This document shows, piece after piece, positions 28,115-36,430 of a stretch of DNA of 64,000 nucleotides. Source of the stretch: Serratia liquefaciens ATCC 27592 (GTDB lineage: Bacteria; Pseudomonadota; Gammaproteobacteria; Enterobacterales; Enterobacteriaceae). The position numbers were made by a program, and so were the translations under genes. The stretch lies in the NCBI RefSeq assembly GCF_000422085.1, contig NC_021741.1, positions 2,356,001-2,420,000 on the forward strand, read 5' to 3'. Position 1 is the stretch's first letter, and the number at the start of each line of letters is the position of its first letter. Below the pieces are notes generated by a model. The model was not told the origin of the DNA, made no database searches, and saw nothing but the letters and a program-made list of their open reading frames with translations.

Positions 28115-29067
28115 CAGACCATTTCTCCGGCGCAGGTTTTCAGGGTATTCCAGTCCAGGTATTGGCGCGGCGAGCTGCTGATAGCGTGGCTGGCAGCACG
28201 AATACCCCAGCGCAGCGCCACTGCTGACGAGTGGCCATGCAGGCAGGCGGTCAGGAAACCGGCATTGAAACTGTCGCCGGCACCAATGGTGTCGACCACC
28301 TTGATCGGATGTGCCGCCGCCTGCAATAAGCGTTCGCCGCACCACATGCGCGCACCGTCCGGCCCACATTTCACCACGCAGGCGGCGTCGGCAGGCTGTT
28401 GACGATTCAGGGTACGAGCGGCGGTGTACAGATCTTCACTGCCCGCCATGCCACAGGTTTCCACTTCATTGAGCAGCAAAACATCACAGAACGGCAGCCA
28501 GTCGGCGATTTGCGTGCGTAACGATTCGCTCCAGCCCTGTGGGGGCCAACCGGTATCAACCGCAATGCGATAGCCGCGCTGGCGCAGGGTCTTCAGCAAC
28601 GCCGGGTAGTCCGCCAACAAGGTGGTGCACAGGAAGGTGCCGCACAACAAAACGGTGTCGCCGCTGCCGGCCAACACCGGGATCTGATGCAGCACATCGT
28701 CCTGGCTGAGGCGGGTAATATGCCCCTGATTGCTAAAAAACGTGCGTTCATTGTCGGGGTGGGTGACGCCGAAAGTCAGCGAAGTTTCGCAGCTGTAGAT
28801 CGGCCAATACGGCGAGCTGTCCGGAAACAGCTGCGCCAGCCAGGGGCTGAAATAGTCATTGCCCTGATTGGCCACCAGCCGGTAAGGGGTTTCCAGCGCC
28901 GCCAGCGCCAGTGCGCAGTTGCCTGCTGAACCGCCGGGGCGCAGTTCACTGTGTTCGAGCATCGCTTCAGTTCCTTTCTGCGGCCATTGCTGCAAGGTGC
29001 TCATGATCACATCGACGTTGATATTGCCCACCACGTACAGCGTGGGTTTGGTGTTGGTCTTCATCAT
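28114..29067 (-). CDS. PfkB-family carbohydrate kinase
   Basis: This 317-residue ribokinase-like enzyme should phosphorylate the imported sugar with ATP. The substrate-side motif is LRPGGSAGNCALALAAL near residue 45, and the catalytic-aspartate and anion-hole motif is DTIGAGDSFNAGF near 262-274. The sugar cannot be named. The gene lies inside the ABC-importer operon, 20 bases after one permease and coupled (TGATG) to the ATPase, which ties its substrate to the importer. A second ATG follows directly after the first, so the start is uncertain by one codon. Confidence 0.93.
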   Translation of the reverse strand: MMKTNTKPTLYVVGNINVDVIMSTLQQWPQKGTEAMLEHSELRPGGSAGNCALALAALETPYRLVANQGNDYFSPWLAQLFPDSSPYWPIYSCETSLTFGVTHPDNERTFFSNQGHITRLSQDDVLHQIPVLAGSGDTVLLCGTFLCTTLLADYPALLKTLRQRGYRIAVDTGWPPQGWSESLRTQIADWLPFCDVLLLNEVETCGMAGSEDLYTAARTLNRQQPADAACVVKCGPDGARMWCGERLLQAAAHPIKVVDTIGAGDSFNAGFLTACLHGHSSAVALRWGIRAASHAISSSPRQYLDWNTLKTCAGEMV

Positions 29068-29087
29068 GTCTATTTTCCCTGAATAAA

Positions 29088-29927
29088 TTAGCCCTTGCTG
29101 CCGCCGCTGGTTAAGCCGCTAACCAGGTTTTTTTGCAGCCAGAGGGCAATGAACAGCGGTGGAATGGCAGCCAGAATGCCGACGGCGGCGATCAGCCCGT
29201 CATCGGTGGCCCGCCCGGCGGTGAAACCGGCTATGGTCACCGGCAAGGTCTGCGCCTGAATATTGCTGGTAAACAGCAGCGCGTAGAAAAATTCGTCCCA
29301 GGCCAGCAACCAGCCGAACAGCGCCGAGGCACCCAATGCCGGTTTGGCCAGCGGCAGGGTAATGCGCAACAGCACTTGCCACTGGCGTAACCCGTCCAGC
29401 CGGGCGGCCTGCTCGATGTCGATCGGCAGGGCATCAAACTGGTTTTTCAGCATCCAGGTGAGAAACGGCAGGATCAGCGAGCAGTAGACCAGCACCAGAC
29501 CGATATGGGTGTTCAACAGCGCCAACTGTTGCAGGATAAAGTACAGCGGCAGCACGAAAGCCACCGGCGGCACCATGTAGATCGCCAGGCTGGCAAACAG
29601 CCAGCCGTCGCGGCCGGGGTAGCGGGAAAAGCTGAACGCCGCAGGAATGGCCAGCAATAACGAAATCAGCGTCGCGCCGCAGGCAACCAGCAGGCTGTTG
29701 AACAACGCATGCAGAAACAACGCACCGGGTTGGCCGGGTTGCAACGACAGCAGGCTGACGTAACGCGAAAAATCCCAGTGACGCGGCAGCCATTCCAGCG
29801 GCACGCGGGTCAGATCGGCCGAAGAGCTGACGCTCATCAGAAACAGCCATAGCATCGGTGCGAGGATCGACACTGCCAGCAGCAGCGCGGCGCCGTAGCG
29901 CAAGAGCAGGCGGAGTTTAGGCTTCAT
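29088..29927 (-). CDS. Carbohydrate ABC importer, permease (MalG-like)
   Basis: This 279-residue inner-membrane permease has about six helices. The EAA loop that contacts the ATPase is EQAARLDGLRQWQVLLRITLPL near residue 175. The N-terminal helix (YGAALLLAVSILAPMLWLFLMSVS) is typical of the MalG/UgpE class (CUT1). Its start overlaps the stop of the other permease by 11 bases, so the two subunits are probably translated together. Confidence 0.94.
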   Translation of the reverse strand: MKPKLRLLLRYGAALLLAVSILAPMLWLFLMSVSSSADLTRVPLEWLPRHWDFSRYVSLLSLQPGQPGALFLHALFNSLLVACGATLISLLLAIPAAFSFSRYPGRDGWLFASLAIYMVPPVAFVLPLYFILQQLALLNTHIGLVLVYCSLILPFLTWMLKNQFDALPIDIEQAARLDGLRQWQVLLRITLPLAKPALGASALFGWLLAWDEFFYALLFTSNIQAQTLPVTIAGFTAGRATDDGLIAAVGILAAIPPLFIALWLQKNLVSGLTSGGSKG

Positions 29928-30831
29928 CGGCGAGGCTCCTTCTGCGCTGGCGGAACAGCATCAGCATGTACAGCGCAATCAGCACGCCGCACAGCAAGGT
30001 CATCAGCACGGCGTAGGCGGCACCGCTGCCGGCGCGCAGATAGCTGAACGATTCCTGATAGACAAAGAAACTCAGGGTTTTGGTGCTGTCCATTGGCCCG
30101 CCGCGCGTCATCACGTAAATGATGTCGAACACTTTGAACGCGTCGATGGTACGCAGCACCAACGCCACGGCCAGCGGCGCCAGAATGGCGGGCAGGGTGA
30201 TGGCGCGGAATCGTCGCCAGGCAGAGGCGCCGTCCAGCCGAGCCGCCTCGTACAAATCGTCCGGGATGGTTTGCAATGCCGCCAGCGTCAGCAGGGTGAT
30301 CAGCGGATAGTTCTTCCAAATGTCCGCGAGCATTACCGCGTTGAGTGCCGAAGCCGGGTCTCCCAGCCAACTGCGATAGTGGTCGATCACGCCGAGTTGA
30401 GTCAGCAGCGCGTTGATGCTGCCGTAATCCGGGTTGAAATTCAGTCGCCACATCGTGGCGTTGACGATGGTCGGTAGCGCCCAGGGTAAAATCACCAACA
30501 CCCGCAGCAGATTGCGACCGTGGAATTTTTGATTGAGCAACAGCGCCACCAGCACGCCAATCACCCCTTCAAACGCCACCGAAACCAGGGTGAAATACAG
30601 CGTACGCCCCAGAGCAGCCTGAAAGTCCGGGTCGGTCAGGGCATAAAGAAAGTTATCCGCACCGACCCAGGCCGGCGCAACGCCGTCGCCGACCAGCGCC
30701 GCATCGGTAAAACTCAGCCACAGGGTACGACCCAGCGGCCAGGCGGTAAGCAGCAGCATCATCAGCAGCATGGGTGCCAGCAGCACCCATGCCTGACGAC
30801 GCTCACGTTGGGGCAGAGTGAGCATCGTCAT
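29917..30831 (-). CDS. Carbohydrate ABC importer, permease (MalF-like)
   Basis: This 304-residue permease of the CUT1 class has the opening RRQAWVLLAPMLLMMLLLTAWPLGRTLWLSF. Its EAA loop is YEAARLDGASAWRRFRAITLP near residue 195, followed by FKVFDIIYVMTRGGPMDSTKTLSFF, a segment strongly conserved among MalF/UgpA homologues. The ATG at 30831 lies three bases after the stop of the binding-protein gene; a second in-frame ATG two codons later is possible. Confidence 0.94.
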   Translation of the reverse strand: MTMLTLPQRERRQAWVLLAPMLLMMLLLTAWPLGRTLWLSFTDAALVGDGVAPAWVGADNFLYALTDPDFQAALGRTLYFTLVSVAFEGVIGVLVALLLNQKFHGRNLLRVLVILPWALPTIVNATMWRLNFNPDYGSINALLTQLGVIDHYRSWLGDPASALNAVMLADIWKNYPLITLLTLAALQTIPDDLYEAARLDGASAWRRFRAITLPAILAPLAVALVLRTIDAFKVFDIIYVMTRGGPMDSTKTLSFFVYQESFSYLRAGSGAAYAVLMTLLCGVLIALYMLMLFRQRRRSLADEA

Positions 30832-30834
30832 CGC

Positions 30835-32085
30835 TTAACGCAACCGTGCCGCGCTTTGGGTCGCGGCATCCAGCCCGGCCTGCGGCGTGACTTTACCCTG
30901 CAGGATTTGCTGCAGGTCCTGCTGCAATCCGTTGGACAGCCGTGAGTAATCCGCGGTTTCGGGGCGCGAAAGCATCACGTTCAACGACTGTTTGGCGGCG
31001 GCGATCAGCGGTTCCTGACCTTTCTGCACCGCGGGATCCTCATAGGAGGATTTCCAGATCGGCAGACTAAGCTTGGCGTACTTGTCCTGCACCGGCTGCG
31101 AGGTCATGTAACTGATGTACTGCCAGGCCTGATCGGGGTGGGCGCTGGCCTTGGCAATGCCGAGACCCATGGAGCCATTCACCGCAGAAACCTGACCGGC
31201 CTCGGAGCCCGGTGCAGGCACGATACCGACGTCGCCGGCCACCTTGCTTTGCTTCGGATCGTTGGCCATGTTGTACATATAGGTCCAGTTCAGTGCGAAG
31301 GCTGCATCCCCGTTGGAGAAGGCCTTGCGCACGTCCTCCTCAAGATACTCGCGAGAATTCGGGTTGGTGAGCCCCTTATCCAGTGACGCTTTCATGTAGC
31401 TGGCGGCCTGCAGCGAACCCGGGCTGGAGAAGGTGATTTTGCCCTGCTGGATGAACTGGCCCTTGAAGGCCGACACCAGCGTGGTGTAGTCGCAAACCAG
31501 CGCTTCGGCCTGTGACCAGCTCCACACCAGCGGGTACTTGACCACGTTTTTCTGCTTCAGAATTTCCGCCTGCTGTTCCAGCTCCTGCCAGGTTTTCGGC
31601 GGGGCGGCAATACCGGCCTTGGCCAGCATGGCCTTGTTGTAATACAGGTATTTGGTATCGAGGATCCACGGCATGCCCCAGCGCTTGTCTTTGTAGGTGA
31701 CGGTGGTCATGGCGCCGGCAAAGATTTTGGCGCTGTCGTCGGCGCTGATGCGCGCGGTGACGTCTTGCAGCAGGCCGAACTTGGTGAATTCCGCCGGCCA
31801 GATGGCGTCGAACAGCACCACGTCGTAGCCATTGCTGCCGGCACCACGTGCCGCGACGATTTTATCGTGCAGCGCCTCGTAAGGGACAAACTCCAGATTA
31901 ACGGTGATATCCGGGTGTTGTTTGCTGAAGTCCGCGGTCATGGCGCGGATATCGTTTTCACTGTAGGCCGCCTGGGTCATAAACAACGCGCTAATTTGCG
32001 TGGGGGCGGCATAGGCGGATGAGAGACTGAGCGCCAGGGCAGACAAAGTACAGACTGCCGTAGCGGCAAGGGTATGGCTTTTCAT
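30835..32085 (-). CDS. Carbohydrate ABC importer, periplasmic solute-binding protein
   Basis: This 416-residue family 1 binding protein has a signal peptide cleaved near SSAYA-AP. Landmarks are AAYSENDIRAMTADFSKQHPDITVNLEFVPYEALHDKI, then GYDVVLFDAIWPAEF and WGMPWILDTKYLYYNKAML. The domain architecture suits mono- or oligosaccharides. It is the first gene of a five-gene operon (binding protein, two permeases, PfkB kinase, ATPase), divergent from a ROK repressor 100 bases away. There is no hydrolase gene in the operon, so a free sugar or sugar derivative is the likeliest cargo. Confidence 0.94.
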   Translation of the reverse strand: MKSHTLAATAVCTLSALALSLSSAYAAPTQISALFMTQAAYSENDIRAMTADFSKQHPDITVNLEFVPYEALHDKIVAARGAGSNGYDVVLFDAIWPAEFTKFGLLQDVTARISADDSAKIFAGAMTTVTYKDKRWGMPWILDTKYLYYNKAMLAKAGIAAPPKTWQELEQQAEILKQKNVVKYPLVWSWSQAEALVCDYTTLVSAFKGQFIQQGKITFSSPGSLQAASYMKASLDKGLTNPNSREYLEEDVRKAFSNGDAAFALNWTYMYNMANDPKQSKVAGDVGIVPAPGSEAGQVSAVNGSMGLGIAKASAHPDQAWQYISYMTSQPVQDKYAKLSLPIWKSSYEDPAVQKGQEPLIAAAKQSLNVMLSRPETADYSRLSNGLQQDLQQILQGKVTPQAGLDAATQSAARLR

Positions 32086-32116
32086 TGTGCGTTCTCCGGT
32101 GTTAAAAAGATTTTTA

Positions 32117-32129
32117 AATCAATTTGATT
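32117..32129. promoter_or_regulatory. Candidate operator of the ROK repressor
   Basis: The perfect palindrome AATCAA-T-TTGATT lies centrally in the 100-base divergent promoter region between the sugar-import operon and the ROK gene. It is placed where a repressor could control both directions. The assignment is inference. Confidence 0.45.
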
Positions 32130-32185
32130 GCTTTATTGGAGGGCACCATACTGCAAAGACGATTTCCCTTTCTGCATAGGCAGTT

Positions 32186-33361
32186 ATGACGACTTCCGGC
32201 ACTAACCTTGAACATGCTCGCGCACACAACCGGCGCGTAGTGATAGAGGCTATCCGTCTGCACGGAGAACTGACCCGTGCCGAAATTGCCCGGCTGACCT
32301 CACTGACGCCGCAAACCGTTTCAAACATCGCAACCGAGCTGGAACAGGCCGGCATTCTCTCCTCGCACCTGCCGCGTCGTGCCGGCGGGCGAGGTCAGCC
32401 GGCCACGCCGTTGACTCTTAACCCAGACAGTGCGTATTCCATCGGCATCCATCTGGATCACCAGTCCCTGCTGATGATCGTGGTTGATCTGTCAGGTAGC
32501 GTACGTTTCCACCGGCTGATTATGGTGCAAAAGCCGCAACCTGCTGCGACCTTGAAACTGATTTGTGATGTACTGCAAGAAATGCGCCAGCAGCCGGATC
32601 TGGCCTGGGGGAAAATGCTGGGGATCGGCGTGGTAATGCCGGGGCCGTTTGGCGTGGAAGGGATTTCATCGGTGGGGCCGACCACGCTCAACGGTTGGGA
32701 AAATATCGATGTGGTGGCTGAACTTAACGCGCAAAGCGGCCTGCCGGTGACGCTGGAGAACGATGCCACCGTCGCCGCCATCGGCGAGCGTTTGCACGGC
32801 GTAGCCAGACAGCTGAATTCGTTTATTTATTTGTATCTCGGTACCGGGCTTGGCGCGGGGATTTTCACCGATGGCCGAATTTATACCGGCCATGCGCACA
32901 ATGCTGGTGAAGTCGGCCACATGATTGTGCAACCGGGCGGGCGCGCCTGCTACTGCGGTAACCAGGGCTGCCTGGAACGTTATGTCTCGCTGCAGGCGGC
33001 CTACGAGAGCTGCGGGCTGGATCCGATGAGCGCCAGACCACAAGACTTGCTGGCATTGCCGCAGTCGCAGATTGACACCTGGCTGGATTCGGCGGTGCCT
33101 GCGTTACGTCAGGCGATCAACATCGTCGAATGCATGTTTGACGCTGAAGCCGTGATTATCGGCGGCCTGATGCCGGAAAGCCTCGTGGCGCAACTGATCA
33201 AACGGTTGGTGCCGCTGCATCGCTCGGTGCGCAGCAAATACCTCGACGGCCTGCGGGTGCGGCTGGGCACCACCGGTGCGGATACCGCCGCATTGGGGGC
33301 GGCGGCACTGCCGCTGTTCGATGAATTCAATCCCCGTTATGAAGTGTTATTGAAGTCATAA
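32186..33361 (+). CDS. ROK-family transcriptional repressor (NagC/XylR-like)
   Basis: This 391-residue protein has an N-terminal helix-turn-helix (GELTRAEIARLTSLTPQTVSNIATELEQAGIL, residues 29-60) and a sugar-kinase-like ROK domain with GTGLGAGIF, HAHNAGEVGHMIV and the zinc cluster CYCGNQGCLE. Such repressors release DNA when their sugar binds. It is divergent from the sugar ABC operon, so it probably regulates that operon, with the imported or phosphorylated sugar as inducer. It is a second ROK regulator in the window besides mlc, and clearly different in sequence. Confidence 0.92.
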   Translation: MTTSGTNLEHARAHNRRVVIEAIRLHGELTRAEIARLTSLTPQTVSNIATELEQAGILSSHLPRRAGGRGQPATPLTLNPDSAYSIGIHLDHQSLLMIVVDLSGSVRFHRLIMVQKPQPAATLKLICDVLQEMRQQPDLAWGKMLGIGVVMPGPFGVEGISSVGPTTLNGWENIDVVAELNAQSGLPVTLENDATVAAIGERLHGVARQLNSFIYLYLGTGLGAGIFTDGRIYTGHAHNAGEVGHMIVQPGGRACYCGNQGCLERYVSLQAAYESCGLDPMSARPQDLLALPQSQIDTWLDSAVPALRQAINIVECMFDAEAVIIGGLMPESLVAQLIKRLVPLHRSVRSKYLDGLRVRLGTTGADTAALGAAALPLFDEFNPRYEVLLKS

Positions 33362-33671
33362 AACCCATCCTCCGATTTATATTCTTGCCCAATAATGGTG
33401 CAGGCTAATCATTAATCCAATATAAGCAAACGGTTGCTATTTAAGGGCAACCGTTTGCTTATATTCTGCTTATTTTTCGTTGGCTCGGAATATTGTTCGG
33501 TGAATTTTATCCTTCTGTTTTTAAACATAAATAGTCAATAAAAAACCGACTGGCACGCGGCTTGCTATTCTTAAATCAACATCTGCGATCGATAAAAAGA
33601 CCGCCATCGCTCTCCAGGCTGAATTGACTCAGCCGGGTGCTGTGCGCTGGTCGGTAGAGAAGGAAAGCAAA
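33362..33671. other. Intergenic region between the ROK gene and guaD
   Basis: This 310-base AT-rich gap holds the large inverted repeat at 33421-33463 and, to its right, presumably the promoter of the guaD-xdh operon. No gene was recognised. Confidence 0.5.
33421..33463. repeat. Perfect 17-bp inverted repeat with 9-base loop
   Basis: The arms TATAAGCAAACGGTTGC and GCAACCGTTTGCTTATA are perfectly complementary around a 9-base centre. It lies 60 bases after the ROK stop and could act as its terminator, but the following T run is weak (TTCTGCTTATTTTTC) and the stem is unusually long, so an operator role for the purine operon is also possible. Confidence 0.8.
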
Positions 33672-35003
33672 ATGAACATGCCATTCACCACGGCGATCCG
33701 TGGCAATTTTTTCGACATCGCGGCCTGCGTGGATCATCCGCAGCAATTAGGTCAGCAACTGCGACATATTCCTGACGGGTTAATGCTGCTCCATGAAGGT
33801 GCGATTGCCTGGTTCGGCAGCTGGCAGCAGGGCGAATCGCTGTTGCCGCCGGGGTTTGAGGTCGCTCATTATCCGGACAAACTGATCGTGCCGGGTTTTA
33901 TCGACACCCATATTCACTACCCGCAAACCGAAATGATCGGCGCCTATGGCGAGCAACTGCTGACCTGGCTGAAAAACTATACCTTCCCGACAGAAAGCCA
34001 ATTTTGCTGCGAACAGCACTCTGACAAAATGTCGGCATTCTTTCTGCAGCAGCTGTTAAGCAACGGCACCACTACGGCGCTGGTATTTGGCACCGTGCAT
34101 CCTCAGTCGGTTGAAGCGCTGTTCCGCCAGGCGGCGGCGCTGAACATGCGCTTGATTGCCGGTAAGGTGATGATGGATCGCCATGCGCCGGAAGCCTTGC
34201 TGGAAAGCCCGGAACAGAGCTACCGCCAAACGCGAGCGCTGATTGAGCGCTGGCACGGCAAACAGCGGCTAAGTTACGCCATTACGCCACGCTTTGCGCC
34301 CACCAGCACCCCGGCACTGCTTGAGCAGGTGCAGCGGCTGCGCCAGGAATTTCCGGACGCCTACCTGCACACCCATCTGAGCGAAAATCTTGATGAAGTG
34401 GCCTGGGTGAAAGAGTTGTTCCCCGACAGCCGCAGCTATCTGGACGTGTACCACCAGTACGGGCTGACCGGAGAGAAAAGCGTGTTCGCCCACTGTTTGC
34501 ATCTGGAAGAACAAGAGTGGGATTGCCTGTGCCAAACCCGTTCGGCGATCGCCTTTTGCCCAACCTCGAATCTGTTTCTGGGCAGCGGTTTGTTCAACCT
34601 GCAAAAGGCCTGGCAGAAGCAGGTCAGGCTGGGTATCGGCACCGACGTCGGGGCCGGGACCACCTTTAACATGCTGGAAACGCTGGGTGAGGCTTACAAG
34701 GTCGCTCAGCTGCAGCGCTATCAGCTTTCCGCCTGTGAAGCCTTCTACCACGCGACGCTGGGCGGAGCTCGAGCCCTGTCGCTCGACGACAAAATCGGCA
34801 ACTTCGACGTGGGCAAAGAGGCGGATTTTGTGGTGCTGGATCCGGCCGTGTCACCGCTGCAAAAGTTGCGACATGAAAACAGCCGCGAACTGGCGGAGCA
34901 ACTGTTTGTGTTGATGACCCTGGGTGACGATCGCAATGTTTATCGTACTTACGTCGACGGCAAAGTGGTGTACCGAACGGCCAAGTGCCAGGAGGCGGCA
35001 TGA
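33672..35003 (+). CDS. guaD: Guanine deaminase
   Basis: It hydrolyses guanine to xanthine and ammonia. The 443-residue amidohydrolase has the metal ligands in PGFIDTHIHYPQTEM (near residue 82), HTHLSENLDEV, FAHCLHL and GTDVGAGTTFNMLETLGEA, all characteristic of GuaD. The start at 33672 has AGGA seven bases upstream. It is the first gene of a tight operon; its stop overlaps the xdhA start as ATGA, so xanthine is handed to xanthine dehydrogenase made from the same transcript. Confidence 0.95.
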   Translation: MNMPFTTAIRGNFFDIAACVDHPQQLGQQLRHIPDGLMLLHEGAIAWFGSWQQGESLLPPGFEVAHYPDKLIVPGFIDTHIHYPQTEMIGAYGEQLLTWLKNYTFPTESQFCCEQHSDKMSAFFLQQLLSNGTTTALVFGTVHPQSVEALFRQAAALNMRLIAGKVMMDRHAPEALLESPEQSYRQTRALIERWHGKQRLSYAITPRFAPTSTPALLEQVQRLRQEFPDAYLHTHLSENLDEVAWVKELFPDSRSYLDVYHQYGLTGEKSVFAHCLHLEEQEWDCLCQTRSAIAFCPTSNLFLGSGLFNLQKAWQKQVRLGIGTDVGAGTTFNMLETLGEAYKVAQLQRYQLSACEAFYHATLGGARALSLDDKIGNFDVGKEADFVVLDPAVSPLQKLRHENSRELAEQLFVLMTLGDDRNVYRTYVDGKVVYRTAKCQEAA

Positions 35004-36430
35004 TCCAGTTTCTGCTTAATCAAACCCTGAAAACAGAAACCGCACTCGATCCCAACACCACGGTGCTGAACTATCTGCGGCGTGACCTTGGCCGCTGCGG
35101 CACCAAAGAGGGCTGTGCCTCCGGCGATTGCGGCGCTTGTACCGTGGTGTTGGCCGAGCCGGAAGGCGATCGGCTGCGTTATCGCAGCGTTAATGCCTGT
35201 CTGACCTTCGTCAGCGCGTTGCACGGCAAACAGTTGATCACCGTAGAGGATCTGAAACAGCAGGGGGAATTGCACGGCGTGCAGCAGGCTATGGTCGACT
35301 GCCACGGCTCACAGTGCGGTTTTTGTACACCGGGTTTCGTGATGTCGATGTTCTGCCTGCAAAAAAACACAGCGTCCTATCAACGCGAACAGGCGCAGCA
35401 GGCACTGGCCGGCAACCTGTGCCGCTGTACCGGCTATCGCCCGATTTTGGCGGCGGCGCAGCAGGCGTGCGATAACCCTCAGCCAGACAGCTTCGACCAC
35501 CACCAGCCACAAACGCTGCAACGGCTGCAGGCCATCCGTGCCGCAACGCCGCTGGAGGCTGAGGGCAAGCGCTGTTTGCTGCCGCAGAGCCTCGATGAGC
35601 TGGCGCGGCTCTATCAACAGCACCCGCAGGCCAAACTGCTGGCCGGCGGGACCGATCTGGCGCTGGAAATCACCCAGCGGCATCAGGATATCCCGCTGAT
35701 CATCGCTATTGGCCAAATCGAGGCGCTCAGGCAGGTAAGCTGGCAGGGCGATCGTCTGGTGATTGGCGCCGGCGCCGCGTTGAGCGATTTGTATCCGATG
35801 TTGGCCAACTATCATCCGGCCTTTGGTGAACTGCTGGCGCGTTTTGCTTCTCAGCAGATCCGCAATCAGGGCACGTTGGGGGGCAATATTGCCAATGCTT
35901 CACCGATTGGTGACGGTGCGCCCTTATTGCTGGCGCTGGACGCGCTGCTGATCCTGCGCTGTGGCGCTACCCAGCGTGAACTGCCGTTGAACGACTTCTT
36001 CCTTGGCTACCGCCAAACCGCACTGCAGCCGGGGGAACTTATTGAAAGTATCGTACTGCCTGCCAGCGCACCGGCGGACTTTCGTGCCTGGAAAGTCTCC
36101 AAACGCCTGGAAGACGACATTTCGGCCGTGTGCGGCGCTTTCAATTTGACCTTTGATCAAGGCGTTATCTGCAGCGCCCGCGTGGCGTTCGGCGGCATGG
36201 CGGCGACCCCGAAACGCGCCGAACTCTGTGAGCAGCAACTGGTTGGGCAGCCCTGGCGGCGAGAAACCCTTGAGCAAGCGGCACAGGCGTTGGCGCAGGA
36301 CTTTACGCCGCTGAGCGATTTCCGCGCCAGCAGCGCTTACCGTTTGCTGGTGGCGCAAAACCTGCTGCGCCGCTACTTCATTGCGCTGACAGCGCCGCAG
36401 CTGGCAATAGAGGTGACCGCTCATGAGTAA
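35000..36430 (+). CDS. xdhA: Xanthine dehydrogenase small subunit (2Fe-2S and FAD)
   Basis: This 476-residue electron-transfer subunit carries two [2Fe-2S] clusters: the plant-type site GTKEGCASGDCGACTVV and the helical site in QCGFCTPGFVMS with GNLCRCTGYRPI. An FAD domain follows (LLAGGTDLALEI, and LGGNIANASPIGDGAP near residue 305). It moves electrons from the molybdenum site to NAD or another acceptor. The ATG at 35000 overlaps the guaD stop and has GGAGG just upstream. It overlaps xdhB by 8 bases. Confidence 0.95.
   Translation: MIQFLLNQTLKTETALDPNTTVLNYLRRDLGRCGTKEGCASGDCGACTVVLAEPEGDRLRYRSVNACLTFVSALHGKQLITVEDLKQQGELHGVQQAMVDCHGSQCGFCTPGFVMSMFCLQKNTASYQREQAQQALAGNLCRCTGYRPILAAAQQACDNPQPDSFDHHQPQTLQRLQAIRAATPLEAEGKRCLLPQSLDELARLYQQHPQAKLLAGGTDLALEITQRHQDIPLIIAIGQIEALRQVSWQGDRLVIGAGAALSDLYPMLANYHPAFGELLARFASQQIRNQGTLGGNIANASPIGDGAPLLLALDALLILRCGATQRELPLNDFFLGYRQTALQPGELIESIVLPASAPADFRAWKVSKRLEDDISAVCGAFNLTFDQGVICSARVAFGGMAATPKRAELCEQQLVGQPWRRETLEQAAQALAQDFTPLSDFRASSAYRLLVAQNLLRRYFIALTAPQLAIEVTAHE

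Noticed and set aside
28115..28369. N-terminal extension of the sugar ABC ATPase
   Set aside because: The extension is antisense-like to the kinase gene reading and the conserved ATPase begins at the coupled ATG at 28112-28114.
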